The notes below the pieces were generated by a model. It was not told the origin of the DNA. It ran no database searches and was given only the letters and a program-made list of their open reading frames with translations. Both the position numbers and the translations under genes were made by a program. 64,000 nucleotides of DNA from Arsenophonus apicola (GTDB taxonomy: Bacteria; Pseudomonadota; Gammaproteobacteria; Enterobacterales; Enterobacteriaceae), in assembly GCF_020268605.1 (NCBI RefSeq), contig NZ_CP084222.1, positions 992,001 to 1,056,000 on the forward strand. Direction: 5' to 3'. Below are positions 26,473-35,817 of the stretch, piece by piece. Positions within the stretch are counted from its first letter, which is position 1; every line of letters starts with the position of its first letter.

Positions 26473-27594
26473 ATGCATAATCAATCACCGATAAAAAGGC
26501 GTAAATCAACACGAATTTATGTAGGTAATGTTCCTGTTGGTGATGGTGCACCAATCACAGTTCAATCAATGACCAACACGCGTACAACGGATGTTGCAGC
26601 GACAGTCAAACAGATTAAATCTTTAGAGCGCGTGGGCGTTGATATGGTACGTGTTTCTGTACCCACAATGGATGCAGCAGAAGCATTTAAGCTCATTAAG
26701 CAACAAGTTAATGTTCCGGTTATTGCTGATATCCATTTTGATTATCGTATCGCACTAAAAGTTGCTGAATATGGCGCGGATTGTTTACGCATCAATCCAG
26801 GTAATATTGGTAATGAAGAACGTATTTGTCAGGTTGTTGAATGTGCACGTGATAAAAATATTCCTATTCGGATCGGTGTTAATGGTGGTTCATTAGAAAA
26901 AGATATTCAAGAAAAATATGGTGAACCCACGCCGGCAGCGTTAGTTGAATCGGCTATGCGCCATGTGGATATATTGGATAGATTAAATTTTGATCAGTTT
27001 AAGATTAGTGTTAAAGCTTCAGATGTTTTTTTGGCCGTAGGCGCTTACCGGTTGCTGGCTGATAAAATTGATCAGCCTTTACATTTAGGTATTACCGAAG
27101 CGGGTGGTGCGCGAGCAGGTTCGGTCAAATCAGCTATCGGGCTGGGAATGTTATTGGCTGAAGGGATTGGTGATACATTACGTATTTCATTAGCTTCTGA
27201 TCCCGTCGAAGAGGTTAAAGTTGGTTTTGATATTTTAAAATCACTGCGTATTCGTTCACGAGGTATTAATTTTATTGCCTGTCCAACCTGTTCACGACAA
27301 GAATTTGATGTCATTGGTACCGTTAATGCATTAGAAGAGCGATTAGAAGATATTATTACTCCGATGGATGTTTCAATTATTGGTTGTGTTGTTAATGGTC
27401 CTGGTGAAGCTGAAGTTTCTACCCTTGGTGTAACTGGAGCAAGGGCAAAAAGTGGATTTTATGAAGACGGTGTTCGTCAAAAACAGCGGTTAGATAATAC
27501 TGATATGATTGAACAGTTGGAAGCTAAAATTCGGGCAAAGGCTATTATGTTGGATGAAAATCGGCGGATTGATATCAAACGATTAGATAAGTAG
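26473..27594 (+). CDS. ispG: 4-hydroxy-3-methylbut-2-enyl-diphosphate synthase IspG
   Basis: [4Fe-4S] enzyme of the MEP isoprenoid pathway, converting MEcPP to HMBPP. From ATG 26473 (MHNQSPIKRRKSTR) the product is 373 residues as in the family; the open frame reaches 26455 but the ribosome site GGGAGAG serves the inner ATG. Cluster cysteines are in ACPTCSRQEF and IIGCVVNGPGE. Essential, and dependent on Fe-S assembly. Confidence 0.97.
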   Translation: MHNQSPIKRRKSTRIYVGNVPVGDGAPITVQSMTNTRTTDVAATVKQIKSLERVGVDMVRVSVPTMDAAEAFKLIKQQVNVPVIADIHFDYRIALKVAEYGADCLRINPGNIGNEERICQVVECARDKNIPIRIGVNGGSLEKDIQEKYGEPTPAALVESAMRHVDILDRLNFDQFKISVKASDVFLAVGAYRLLADKIDQPLHLGITEAGGARAGSVKSAIGLGMLLAEGIGDTLRISLASDPVEEVKVGFDILKSLRIRSRGINFIACPTCSRQEFDVIGTVNALEERLEDIITPMDVSIIGCVVNGPGEAEVSTLGVTGARAKSGFYEDGVRQKQRLDNTDMIEQLEAKIRAKAIMLDENRRIDIKRLDK

Positions 27595-27606
27595 TTTAGT
27601 AATATT

Positions 27607-27633
27607 GGCTCAATATTGTGGTGAGCCAATTTT
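27607..27633 (+). terminator. Terminator-like hairpin after ispG
   Basis: GGCTCA pairs with TGAGCC around a 9-base loop (27607-27627), followed by AATTTTG, 12 bases after the ispG stop. Confidence 0.5.
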
Positions 27634-27707
27634 GTTTATGGATTGCACCCTGTTAATATTCACTTTTATAATCCATATTATGGTAGATTTTTAAATAGAG
27701 AAATAAC

Positions 27708-28985
27708 GTGGCTAAAAACATTCAATCTATTCGCGGTATGAATGACTGTCTTCCTGCCGATATTCAATTCTGGCAAAAAATTGAAAACAAATTAAAACAA
27801 ATCCTTTCTAGTTATGGTTTTAGTGAGATACGAACTCCCATCGTAGAACAAACCGCATTATTTTCGCGCGCAATAGGTGAAGTCACTGATGTGGTTGAAA
27901 AAGAGATGTATAGTTTTGATGACCGGGATGGCGACAGTTTAACATTGCGCCCAGAGAATACCGCAGGTTGTGTGCGCGCTGGAATCGAACATGGTTTATT
28001 GTACAATCAGCAACAACGTCTTTGGTATTTAGGACCGATGTTTCGTTATGAGCGACCACAAAAAGGACGTTATCGCCAATTCCATCAGCTAGGTGCTGAA
28101 GTTTTTGGTTTAGCCGGTCCGGATATTGATGCCGAACTTATCATTATGACAGCACGTTGGTGGCGTGAGTTGGGAATTGCTAAACATGTCTCACTGGAAT
28201 TAAATTCGATTGGTTCATTAGCAGCACGAGCAAAGTACCGTCAGGCATTAGTCGCTTTTTTGCAACAATATGAAGATAGATTGGATGAGGATTGCCGGCG
28301 TCGACTATCGACTAATTCATTACGCATCCTTGATTCAAAAAATCCAGACGTGCAAAAACTACTTAATGATGCTCCATTATTGGCTGATTATCTTGATGAT
28401 GATTCGAAACAACATTTTACTGGACTTTGTAAATTACTTGATGTAGCAGGTGTTCAATATCGAATTAATCAACGTTTAGTTCGTGGTTTAGATTATTATA
28501 ATCGCACCGTATTTGAGTGGGTTACTGATGCATTAGGTGCTCAGGGTACGATATGTGCGGGTGGGCGTTATGATGGTCTGGTTGAACAGCTTGGGGGAAA
28601 AGCGACATCAGCAGTAGGTTTTGCAATGGGAATGGAGCGTATGGTGTTATTGGTGCGCCAGATAAATCCAGATTTTGTTCCTGAGTGTTCCTTAGTTGAT
28701 GTTTATTTGGTTGCTTGTGGTGAGGCAAGCCAACAGGCAATATTAGGCCTGGCGGAAAAAATTCGCGATCAACTGCCAGTGTTGAAATTAATGACTCATC
28801 ATGGTGGTGGTAATTTTAAGAAACAGTTAGCTCGAGCAAATAAATCCCAGGCGAAAATTGCCTTAATTTTAGGTGAAGATGAGTATCAATCAGGTGAAGT
28901 CACGATAAAAGATTTACGTACGGGTGAACAGGAAAAAATTTCTCAGCAGAATATTGCAGTACGTTTGGCTGAACTTTTAGGTTAA
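27708..28985 (+). CDS. hisS: Histidyl-tRNA synthetase
   Basis: Class II aminoacyl-tRNA synthetase for histidine. The 425 residues start at GTG (AKNIQSIRGMNDCLP) as the E. coli homologue indicates. Motif 2 region, RLVRGLDYYNRTVFEW and GGRYDGL are present and the anticodon domain is complete. One oddity: the histidine-binding stretch reads RPENTAG, with Asn84 where most HisRS have Gly (RPEGTA); Glu83 and Thr85 that contact the substrate are kept. Confidence 0.97.
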   Translation: MAKNIQSIRGMNDCLPADIQFWQKIENKLKQILSSYGFSEIRTPIVEQTALFSRAIGEVTDVVEKEMYSFDDRDGDSLTLRPENTAGCVRAGIEHGLLYNQQQRLWYLGPMFRYERPQKGRYRQFHQLGAEVFGLAGPDIDAELIIMTARWWRELGIAKHVSLELNSIGSLAARAKYRQALVAFLQQYEDRLDEDCRRRLSTNSLRILDSKNPDVQKLLNDAPLLADYLDDDSKQHFTGLCKLLDVAGVQYRINQRLVRGLDYYNRTVFEWVTDALGAQGTICAGGRYDGLVEQLGGKATSAVGFAMGMERMVLLVRQINPDFVPECSLVDVYLVACGEASQQAILGLAEKIRDQLPVLKLMTHHGGGNFKKQLARANKSQAKIALILGEDEYQSGEVTIKDLRTGEQEKISQQNIAVRLAELLG

Positions 28986-28995
28986 AGGAGACTCT

Positions 28996-29616
28996 GTGGA
29001 AGTCTATACCACTGAAAACGAGCAGATAGATGCTATTAAACGTTTTATTGCCAACAATGGCAAAGCGTTATTAATTGGGCTAGTTATCGGAGTTGGCGCG
29101 ATTATTGGTTGGAATTATTGGCAATCACATCAAGCGAAAAGCTTGCAAGAAAGTGCTCAATCTTTTGAGCAAATTTCTTCTCAATTGCAGACCGGTTCAC
29201 ACCAAGCTATGGCCGCTGCTGAGCGATTTGCTAGCGAAACAAATAATATTTATGGTGTTTTGACCAATATTGAGCTAGCCAAAATTGCGGTGGAAAAAAA
29301 TGATATTGCTGGTGCAGAAAAAACATTACTAAAGGCATTAGCAATAGCTAAATTAGATGATCTCAAGGATTTACTTAATGTTAGATTGGCGCGCGTACAG
29401 CTAGCGTTAAATAAGCCAGATCAAGCTCTAATTACTTTGACGCAAGTGCAGGATAAGGGGTGGAGTGCGATTGTTGAAGATATTCGCGGAGATGTATTAC
29501 TGAAAAAAGGTGATATTGCCGGTGCTCGTGCTGCTTATTCTAAAGGAATTGAATCAAGTGGAGCTGAAATGATGAAGACAATATTAAAAATAAAAATTAA
29601 TAACTTGCCAAACTAA
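28996..29616 (+). CDS. yfgM: YfgM, ancillary SecYEG translocon subunit
   Basis: Single-pass inner-membrane protein with a periplasmic TPR domain; in E. coli it works with PpiD at the Sec translocon. The 206-residue product starts at GTG after AAAGGAG, has one membrane segment (about 24-42, ALLIGLVIGVGAIIGWNYW) and TPR-like helices, and ends KIKINNLPN like the E. coli protein. Ten bases after hisS and 13 before bamB, so a single operon. Confidence 0.95.
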   Translation: MEVYTTENEQIDAIKRFIANNGKALLIGLVIGVGAIIGWNYWQSHQAKSLQESAQSFEQISSQLQTGSHQAMAAAERFASETNNIYGVLTNIELAKIAVEKNDIAGAEKTLLKALAIAKLDDLKDLLNVRLARVQLALNKPDQALITLTQVQDKGWSAIVEDIRGDVLLKKGDIAGARAAYSKGIESSGAEMMKTILKIKINNLPN

Positions 29617-29629
29617 GAGGAATATTAAC

Positions 29630-30808
29630 ATGCAATTGGGTAAAACGCTCTTGGTTGGTTTATTGGCAGTGACTTTATTAATGGGATGCTCAACGGAAAA
29701 AGATTCTATCGTGATGTCTCCTCTACCTGAGGTTGAGAATCAATTTACTCCTTCTATCATCTGGCATCGCTCGATAGGGGATGGCAGTGGTAAATATTAT
29801 TCTCAACTTTCACCGACTTACGATGATTCTGTGGTTTATGCCGCAGATCGTAAAGGAACGGTGAAAGCAATAGACGTTGATTCAGGTGAGATATTATGGT
29901 CAATTGATTTATCGCAACAAGTTGGTTTTTTCACCGCTAATTTGCCGGCATTACTTTCTAGCGGTTTAACGGTTTCAGGGGATAAACTTTATATAGGAAC
30001 AGAAACCGGTAAAGTTATTGCACTGAATAAAGCTGATGGAGAAATGGCATGGGAAACGGATGTTGCCGGAGAAGCGCTTTCGCAGCCAGTAGTTAGTGAT
30101 GGTTTAGTATTGATCCATACCAGTAATGGTGTGTTACAAGCATTAGATGCGCAGAGTGGACAGAACAAATGGAGTCTTAATTTAGACAGCTCAACATTAT
30201 CAGTCAGAGGAAAGTCAGCACCGGCTACCGCTTATGGCGTCGCCATTGTTGGTAGTGATGGTGGTCGTATCAGTGCCGTAATGCTTGCTCAAGGACAGAT
30301 TGCGTGGCAACAATATATTTCTCAGATCCGTGGTGCAACCGAAATTGATCGTTTACACGATATTAATATGACGCCGGTTATTGATATTAATTCAGGCGCT
30401 ATTTTTGCTATTGCGTACAATGGTGATTTAGTGGCAATGGATATGCGTTCTAGCCAAATTATTTGGAAGCGGGATCTAGGATCGGTGAATGATATTATTG
30501 TTGTTAATGATATTATCTACTTAGTTGATCAAAATGATCGCGTGTTGGCAATTCGCAAAAGTGATGGTGTTACTCTATGGACTCAAGATGCCTTATTACA
30601 TCGTAATTTAACTGCACCGGCTATTTATGATGGTTATTTAGTGGTTGGTGATGGAGAAGGTTATCTCCATTGGTTAGATACCCAAGATGGTCAATTTGTG
30701 GCACAAAATAAAGTTGATAGTTCGGGATTACGCAGCCGTCCGGTGATTGCCAGTGACAAGTTACTTATTCAGGCAAAAGATGGAACCGTATATCTGATTG
30801 AACGTTAA
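29630..30808 (+). CDS. bamB: Outer-membrane assembly lipoprotein BamB
   Basis: Lipoprotein of the BAM complex that inserts beta-barrel proteins in the outer membrane. The 392 residues open with a signal peptide and lipobox (LLMGC, Cys 20) and contain an eight-bladed propeller with repeated PQQ-like motifs (GTVKAIDVDSGEILW; GKVIALNKADGEMAWE). The last strand (GTVYLIER) is present. Intact. Confidence 0.97.
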   Translation: MQLGKTLLVGLLAVTLLMGCSTEKDSIVMSPLPEVENQFTPSIIWHRSIGDGSGKYYSQLSPTYDDSVVYAADRKGTVKAIDVDSGEILWSIDLSQQVGFFTANLPALLSSGLTVSGDKLYIGTETGKVIALNKADGEMAWETDVAGEALSQPVVSDGLVLIHTSNGVLQALDAQSGQNKWSLNLDSSTLSVRGKSAPATAYGVAIVGSDGGRISAVMLAQGQIAWQQYISQIRGATEIDRLHDINMTPVIDINSGAIFAIAYNGDLVAMDMRSSQIIWKRDLGSVNDIIVVNDIIYLVDQNDRVLAIRKSDGVTLWTQDALLHRNLTAPAIYDGYLVVGDGEGYLHWLDTQDGQFVAQNKVDSSGLRSRPVIASDKLLIQAKDGTVYLIER

Positions 30809-30842
30809 TTTTCTGACATTTTTTTATTTTCCAGATAGAATT

Positions 30843-30870
30843 AACGGCTGCTAATTTTCGCGGCCGTTTT
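30843..30870 (+). terminator. Terminator after bamB
   Basis: AACGGC pairs with GCCGTT with a GC-containing loop, followed by TTTT at 30867-30870, 34 bases after bamB and 66 before der. Confidence 0.65.
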
Positions 30871-30935
30871 ATATTTTAGTATTCTGAAGATTGAAATCAG
30901 AATACCGATTTTAATTTTTATGAGGCATCTTAAAA

Positions 30936-32417
30936 ATGATACCTGTCATTGCGCTAGTAGGGCGTCCAAATGTAGGAAAATCTACCTTATTTAACCGATT
31001 AACTCGAACCAGGGATGCACTGGTTGCTGATTTTCCTGGTTTAACGCGTGACCGAAAATACGGTAAAGCAGAGTTTGCAGGGCAGGAATTCATTATTATC
31101 GATACCGGTGGTATCGATGGTTCAGAAGAGGGGATAGAAACCCATATGGCTTCTCAATCCTTACTGGCAATTGAAGAGGCTGATATTGTTTTTTTTATGG
31201 TTGACGTGCGTTCGGGATTAATGCCAGCAGATCATGTGATTGCTAAACATTTGCGCAGTCGTAAGAAGGATACTTACCTGCTAGCAAATAAAACCGATGG
31301 TTTGGATATTGATACGGTATTAGGTGATTTTTATGCACTTGGCATTAAAGATATTTATCCGATTGCCGCATCCCATGGCCGTGGTGTTACTCAACTGATA
31401 GAAAAAGTGGTTGCTCCCTATTCTGTGCAAAAAATAGCCAATGATATGGAATTATCGGAAGAGGAAGCCAATGCGGCTTATTGGCAGGCTCAGGAAGAGA
31501 AACTGGCGATTGAAAATAGTGAAGAAGAAACCTTTGATCCGCGTTCACTACCCATTAAATTAGCGATTGTTGGTCGACCAAATGTGGGTAAATCGACATT
31601 AACTAACCGTATTTTGGGCGAGGAGCGGGTCGTTGTTTATGATCTGCCTGGTACCACGCGTGATAGCATTTATATTCCGATGGAACGTGATGGATGCGAA
31701 TATGTACTGATTGATACTGCTGGTGTTCGTAAACGGGGAAAAATAACTGAAACCGTCGAAAAATTCTCGGTGATCAAAACATTACAATCAATTGAAGATG
31801 CTAATGTTGTTTTACTTGTTATTGATGCCCGGCAAGGGATCTCTGATCAAGACTTATCATTACTAGGCTTTATTTTGAATGCTGGACGTTCTTTGGTGAT
31901 TGTCGTCAATAAGTGGGATGGTATGTCACAAGAAGATCGTCAATCGGTAAAAGATATGCTGGATTTACGCTTAGGTTTTATTGATTTTGCCAAAGTTCAT
32001 TTTATTTCAGCGTTGCATGGTAGTGGTGTAGGTAATCTATTTGAGTCTATTCATGAGGCTTACGAATCGGCAACCCGGCGAGTGGGTACAGCATTATTAA
32101 CGCGTATAATGAAGATGGCAGAAGAAGAGCATCAGCCACCACTAATACGAGGCCGCAGAGTTAAAATGAAATATGCGCATGCCGGTGGTTATAATCCACC
32201 GATTGTAGTCATCCATGGTAATCAAGTTGCTGATTTACCGGATTCTTATAAACGTTATTTAATGAACTATTTTCGCCGCACATTACAGGTTATGGGGACG
32301 CCGATACGCATCCAATTTAAAGAAGGTGATAATCCTTATGCCGGTAAAAAAAATAAATTAACGCCAACACAGTTGCGTAAGCGTAAACGTCTAATCGCGC
32401 ATCTTAAAAAACGTTAA
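30936..32417 (+). CDS. der: Ribosome-assembly GTPase Der (EngA)
   Basis: Double-GTPase needed for 50S subunit maturation. The 493 residues have two G domains, each with P loop GRPNVGKST (about residues 8 and 209), DTGG/DTAG switch II and NKxD motifs (NKTDG, NKWDG), followed by a C-terminal KH-like domain (RRTLQVMGTPIRIQFKEG) and a basic tail. Complete and presumably essential. In E. coli der is not followed by hemF, so a rearrangement lies just downstream. Confidence 0.98.
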   Translation: MIPVIALVGRPNVGKSTLFNRLTRTRDALVADFPGLTRDRKYGKAEFAGQEFIIIDTGGIDGSEEGIETHMASQSLLAIEEADIVFFMVDVRSGLMPADHVIAKHLRSRKKDTYLLANKTDGLDIDTVLGDFYALGIKDIYPIAASHGRGVTQLIEKVVAPYSVQKIANDMELSEEEANAAYWQAQEEKLAIENSEEETFDPRSLPIKLAIVGRPNVGKSTLTNRILGEERVVVYDLPGTTRDSIYIPMERDGCEYVLIDTAGVRKRGKITETVEKFSVIKTLQSIEDANVVLLVIDARQGISDQDLSLLGFILNAGRSLVIVVNKWDGMSQEDRQSVKDMLDLRLGFIDFAKVHFISALHGSGVGNLFESIHEAYESATRRVGTALLTRIMKMAEEEHQPPLIRGRRVKMKYAHAGGYNPPIVVIHGNQVADLPDSYKRYLMNYFRRTLQVMGTPIRIQFKEGDNPYAGKKNKLTPTQLRKRKRLIAHLKKR

Positions 32418-32426
32418 TCACAAAAG

Positions 32427-32448
32427 GCACGCTTAAAAATAAGTGTGC
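32427..32448. terminator. Hairpin between convergent der and hemF
   Basis: GCACGCTTA pairs with TAAGTGTGC (one G:T-type mismatch) around AAAA. It lies between the stops of der and the hemF remnant and could serve both strands. Confidence 0.5.
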
Positions 32449-32818
32449 TGTTCAGCTTTATACCCACTCTTTTGCAATTAAAAATTGGTTATAAAGTTTT
32501 TCTTCATCTGAATTGGATTCAGGATGATAATTATATTCCCAGCGAACTAGTGGTGGTAAGGACATTAAAATTGACTCTGTTCTGCCGCCAGTTTGTAACC
32601 CAAATAGGGTTCCACGATCGCACACCAAATTAAATTCTGCATAACGTCCTCGACGATATAACTGAAATTGGCGTTCGCGCTCCCCCCAAGCTATCTGTTT
32701 TCTTTTTTCAACAATCGGCAAATATGCATTAAGAAAACCATCTTAACCTCCAAAGGGTACTCCCACCGACATAAGGTGGGAGGGGAATTTGGTCGGGCTT
32801 GAAAAGCCCGAAGAATGA

Positions 32819-33223
32819 TCAGCCACGCTGATTTTGAATGTATTGCTTAACAACTTCCAGCGGTGCTCCCCCGCACGAACCTGCAAAGTATGATCGAGAC
32901 CACAACACTGGCTTGCCGTAAGCCCCACGCAAGTCTAGAAACTCATTACGCAGACGACGAGACGTTACCGCTTTCAGCGAGTTTACTAGTACTGACAACT
33001 GCACTGTGGGCGGGTACTCGATCAGCATATGAACGTGATCGGACTCTCCGTTACTTTCCTTTAAATCAGCCCCAAAGTCGCGACACACTTCACCTGCATA
33101 CTGATGAAATGCTTTGTAGTGCAAGCCACTGAGTACTTTCTTTCGGTACTTAGTCACAAAGACAAGGTGAACATGTAAAAGAAACGCTGCATGTCTTGAA
33201 CGGTTGATTTTATATTTTTGCAT
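32819..33223 (-). CDS. tnpA: Y1-type (HUH) transposase TnpA of IS200/IS605 family
   Basis: Single-strand DNA transposase. The 134 residues have the family opening (HAAFLLHVHLVFVTKYRKKVL), the HUH metal motif in ESDHVHMLIEYPP, and the catalytic Tyr in the C-terminal helix (VVKQYIQNQRG, about 127). The frame is uninterrupted, so the transposase may still work and could move this element, including for the broken tnpB. Divergent from tnpB with 58 bases between the starts. Confidence 0.93.
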   Translation of the reverse strand: MQKYKINRSRHAAFLLHVHLVFVTKYRKKVLSGLHYKAFHQYAGEVCRDFGADLKESNGESDHVHMLIEYPPTVQLSVLVNSLKAVTSRRLRNEFLDLRGAYGKPVLWSRSYFAGSCGGAPLEVVKQYIQNQRG

Positions 33224-33281
33224 TGAAATTAACCGGATATACGGTAAGATAGTGAGATAATTTACTACACACTGAGTAATA

Positions 33282-34506
33282 ATGCTAATTCTAAAAGCCT
33301 ACAAATTCAGACTCGAACCAACCGAAAAACAGTCGCAACGTTTGCGGCAGTTGTGCGGATGCGCTCGTTTTATCTGGAATTACGGGCTAGCAGAGACGCA
33401 ACGCATTATTGAATCCGGCGGTAAACTACCGTCAGCGTTTGAACTAAATCGGATGCTCACAGAATGGAAAAAAAAGCCGGAACATTCCTTTTGCAAGAAG
33501 CCTACACGGATAATCTTCAGCAGAAACTCAAAGATCTGCACGGGGCATGGAAACGCTGCTTTGATAAAAAACTGGCAGCAAAAGCTCCTGTATTTAAAAG
33601 GAAAAATGACGGGCGTGATTCAGTTCGTTTTGTTAATTTTGATAAATATTGTCAGCTCGATAATGGCAGAGTGAGATTACCGTCAGGTTTGGTATGGGTA
33701 AAGTTCCGGCAGTCGCAAAAGCTGTACGGTAAGATTAAAACGCAACCGTTAGCCAACATGCGGGACACTGGTATATATCGTTTCAGGTCGAACTGGAAAT
33801 GGACATTCAGCCTCATTCGTCAGCAACAATGATTGGTTTGGATGCAGGTGTAACCAGACTCGCCACGCTGTCAGACGGCACAGTGTTTGAACCTGTAAAC
33901 AGTTTTAAAACCAACCAAAAAAAAGCTGGCGAAATTCCAGCGTCAGTTAAGCTGTAAAGTTAAATTCAGCAATAACTGGAAAAAACAGAAGCGAAAAATC
34001 CAACGTCTCCACTCGCATATAACCAATATCCGCAAAGACTACCTTCACAAAGTCACCAGTGAAATCAGCAAAACCACGCGATGATCGTCATTGAGGACTT
34101 AAAGGTCAGTAACATGTCGAAATCGGCAAAAGGTACACAAGAGCAGCACGGACGGAATGTCAGGGCAAAATCAGGACTTAACCGTTCGATACTGGATCAG
34201 GGTTGGTATGAAATGCGCCGTCAGCTTGAGTACAAGCAGCTATGGCGCGGTGGTCAGGTATTAGCTGTGCCTCCGGCATATACAAGTCAACGGTGTGCAT
34301 GTTGTGGTCATACAGCGAAAGAAAATCGTCAATCACAAAGTAGATTCGAGTGCCTTGAGTGCGGGTATACAGAGAACGCAGATATCAACGGAGCTCGTAA
34401 CATTTTAGCGGCAGGACATGCCGTGTTAGCCTGTGAAGTGAACGGTGCAGTAATGCCGTCAGCAGCAGGAACCAGGCTTCTGAGCGATCAGATAGTCTCC
34501 GACTAA
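33282..34506 (+). pseudogene. tnpB: TnpB (RNA-guided nuclease of IS605 elements), multiply frameshifted
   Basis: TnpB is the RNA-guided nuclease ancestral to Cas12. Parts of it appear in three frames: the N-terminus (YKFRLEPTEKQ) to the A8 run at 33468-33475; then LLQEAYTDNLQQKLKDLHGAWK to about 33740; then TVSQHAGHWYISFQVELEMD and the RuvC Asp in MIGLDAGVTRLATLSDGT to a second A8 run at 33917-33924; then KKLAKFQRQLSCKVKFSNN to about 34078; and finally MIVIEDLKVSNM with the zinc-finger cysteines (CACCGH, CLECGY) and NADINGARN to the stop. All catalytic residues can be found, but at least four shifts separate them, so no full protein can be made without several slippage events. Confidence 0.92.
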
Positions 34507-35182
34507 CGGGAATCCCCCTCCTGAGTCACGAAGTGTGAAGGTGGGGGAGGATGTCAATACCTACATCCTGAGCGAAGTGAAAGCAGGTAGTAAAATCAGG
34601 TTGGTTTAAATCATCAAAAAATAGACCACCAACGCCACGTGGCTCATTGCGATGTTTGATAAAAAAATAGCGATCACACCATTTTTTATAGTTAGGATAA
34701 ATTTCTTTTCCATAAGGTAAACATACAGCGAGTGCCGTCTTATGCCAGTGTATAATATCTTCTTCAAAACCATAATAGGGAGTTAAATCAAATCCCCCAC
34801 CAAACCACCATACGGATGGTTCACCTGGTTTTTCTGCAATGAAAAAGCGGACATTAGCATGAGCTGTTGGAATATAAGGGTTGAGTGGATGCGTCACTAA
34901 AGAAACGCCCATTGCTTGATAGCGACGTCCTGCTAGTAGTGGGCGATTTTCTGAGGCAGAAGCAGGTAATTGCTCACCACTGATATGTGAAAAGTTAACT
35001 CCCGCTTGCTCAAAAATTGTCCCATTTTTTAATATACGACTCCGACCTCATCCTTTTTGTTTATGTTGCCAGTTTTGTTCGGCAAATTTAGCGTTGTTAT
35101 CGACATGTTCAAGTTGTTGACACAGCTTATCTTGCAAAGTGAGAAGAAATGCCTTCACTGCATTAATATCAGGTATATTCAT

Positions 35183-35817
35183 AACATTAATTTTGATTAT
35201 TAGAGCAGGAGATTAGCGTTTAAGTATACACTTAATGCTGTCTGAGTGCATTTTGTTATTAATAGATTGGTTAGTATGGCAATAACGCTAGCAAAATATT
35301 AAATATGATTGCCTATTGATACTAATCGTAGAGTGATACATGTTTCCGTTAGTTCAGTAAGGGAATTGCAGCCTATTTAAAAACTGTCGTTGTTACCAGT
35401 TTAAGTCTATGGTTAATACTATAATTATTGGGTAGTAAAGTTAATCTTACCCAATATCAGTTTAAAAGCGGAAGTATTTAGCTATTTTCTTATCGTCAGA
35501 ATGGATTTAATATAAAATTAATTTTAACAAATAAAATTCTACAATTATTTAATGCTGTTATTATTATTTTAGTAAATTTAAATTATTTGGTATTAAAAAG
35601 CTAAGCAGCGCGGTGTTAAGTAAATAGAATAATAGGTTTAAGTGATAACCATATGGTTTATTGTAAATAAATTAAATTATTTAAAAGTGAAATAATGATT
35701 TATGGGGCATAAAATCAACATTTTGGCGCTATCTTATCCATTTTATTTTGCTACTATCATTTTTGTTTAGATGATAAGAATGCAAATCTTTATTCCTCGC
35801 TAACTAGGTAAGAAAAT
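35183..35817 (+). other. Long intergenic region where E. coli has amiA
   Basis: 635 bases, AT-rich, without a credible gene on either strand. In E. coli amiA lies between ypeA and hemF, so this stretch marks its loss; I see no recognisable amiA sequence. The ypeA promoter should lie near its right end but I could not place it. Confidence 0.5.

Larger units (their letters stand above)
32743..34558. mobile_element. IS200/IS605-family insertion sequence
   Basis: About 1,816 bases inserted in hemF. It carries divergent tnpA (minus) and tnpB (plus, broken), the IS605-type layout, and no terminal inverted repeats or target duplication. Subterminal hairpins are present at each end: 32760-32782 (CTCCCACC/GGTGGGAG) and 32793-32811 (TCGGGCTT/AAGCCCGA) on the left, and a CCCCC/GGGGG stem at 34514-34547 on the right. 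Ends were set by restoring the hemF frame against E. coli HemF length: the left end begins TTAACCTCC and the right end is GATGTCAAT. The exact cut could differ by a few bases. Confidence 0.88.
32458..35182 (-). pseudogene. hemF: Aerobic coproporphyrinogen III oxidase HemF, broken by a nonsense codon and an IS insertion
   Basis: HemF performs the oxygen-dependent step from coproporphyrinogen III to protoporphyrinogen IX in haem synthesis. The 5' part (35182-34559) reads MNIPDINAVKAFLLTLQDKL and continues with strong similarity to E. coli HemF, but codon 45 (35050-35048) is TGA where the family has Gly (GGGGRSR). After ...FAQDVG the frame is cut by an 1,816-base insertion element; it resumes at 32742 (DGFLNAYLPIVEKRK) and runs in frame to the natural stop at 32458. 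Removing the element restores the family length exactly at the junction. With two independent lesions the gene is dead; haem synthesis would need anaerobic HemN or host supply. Confidence 0.95.
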
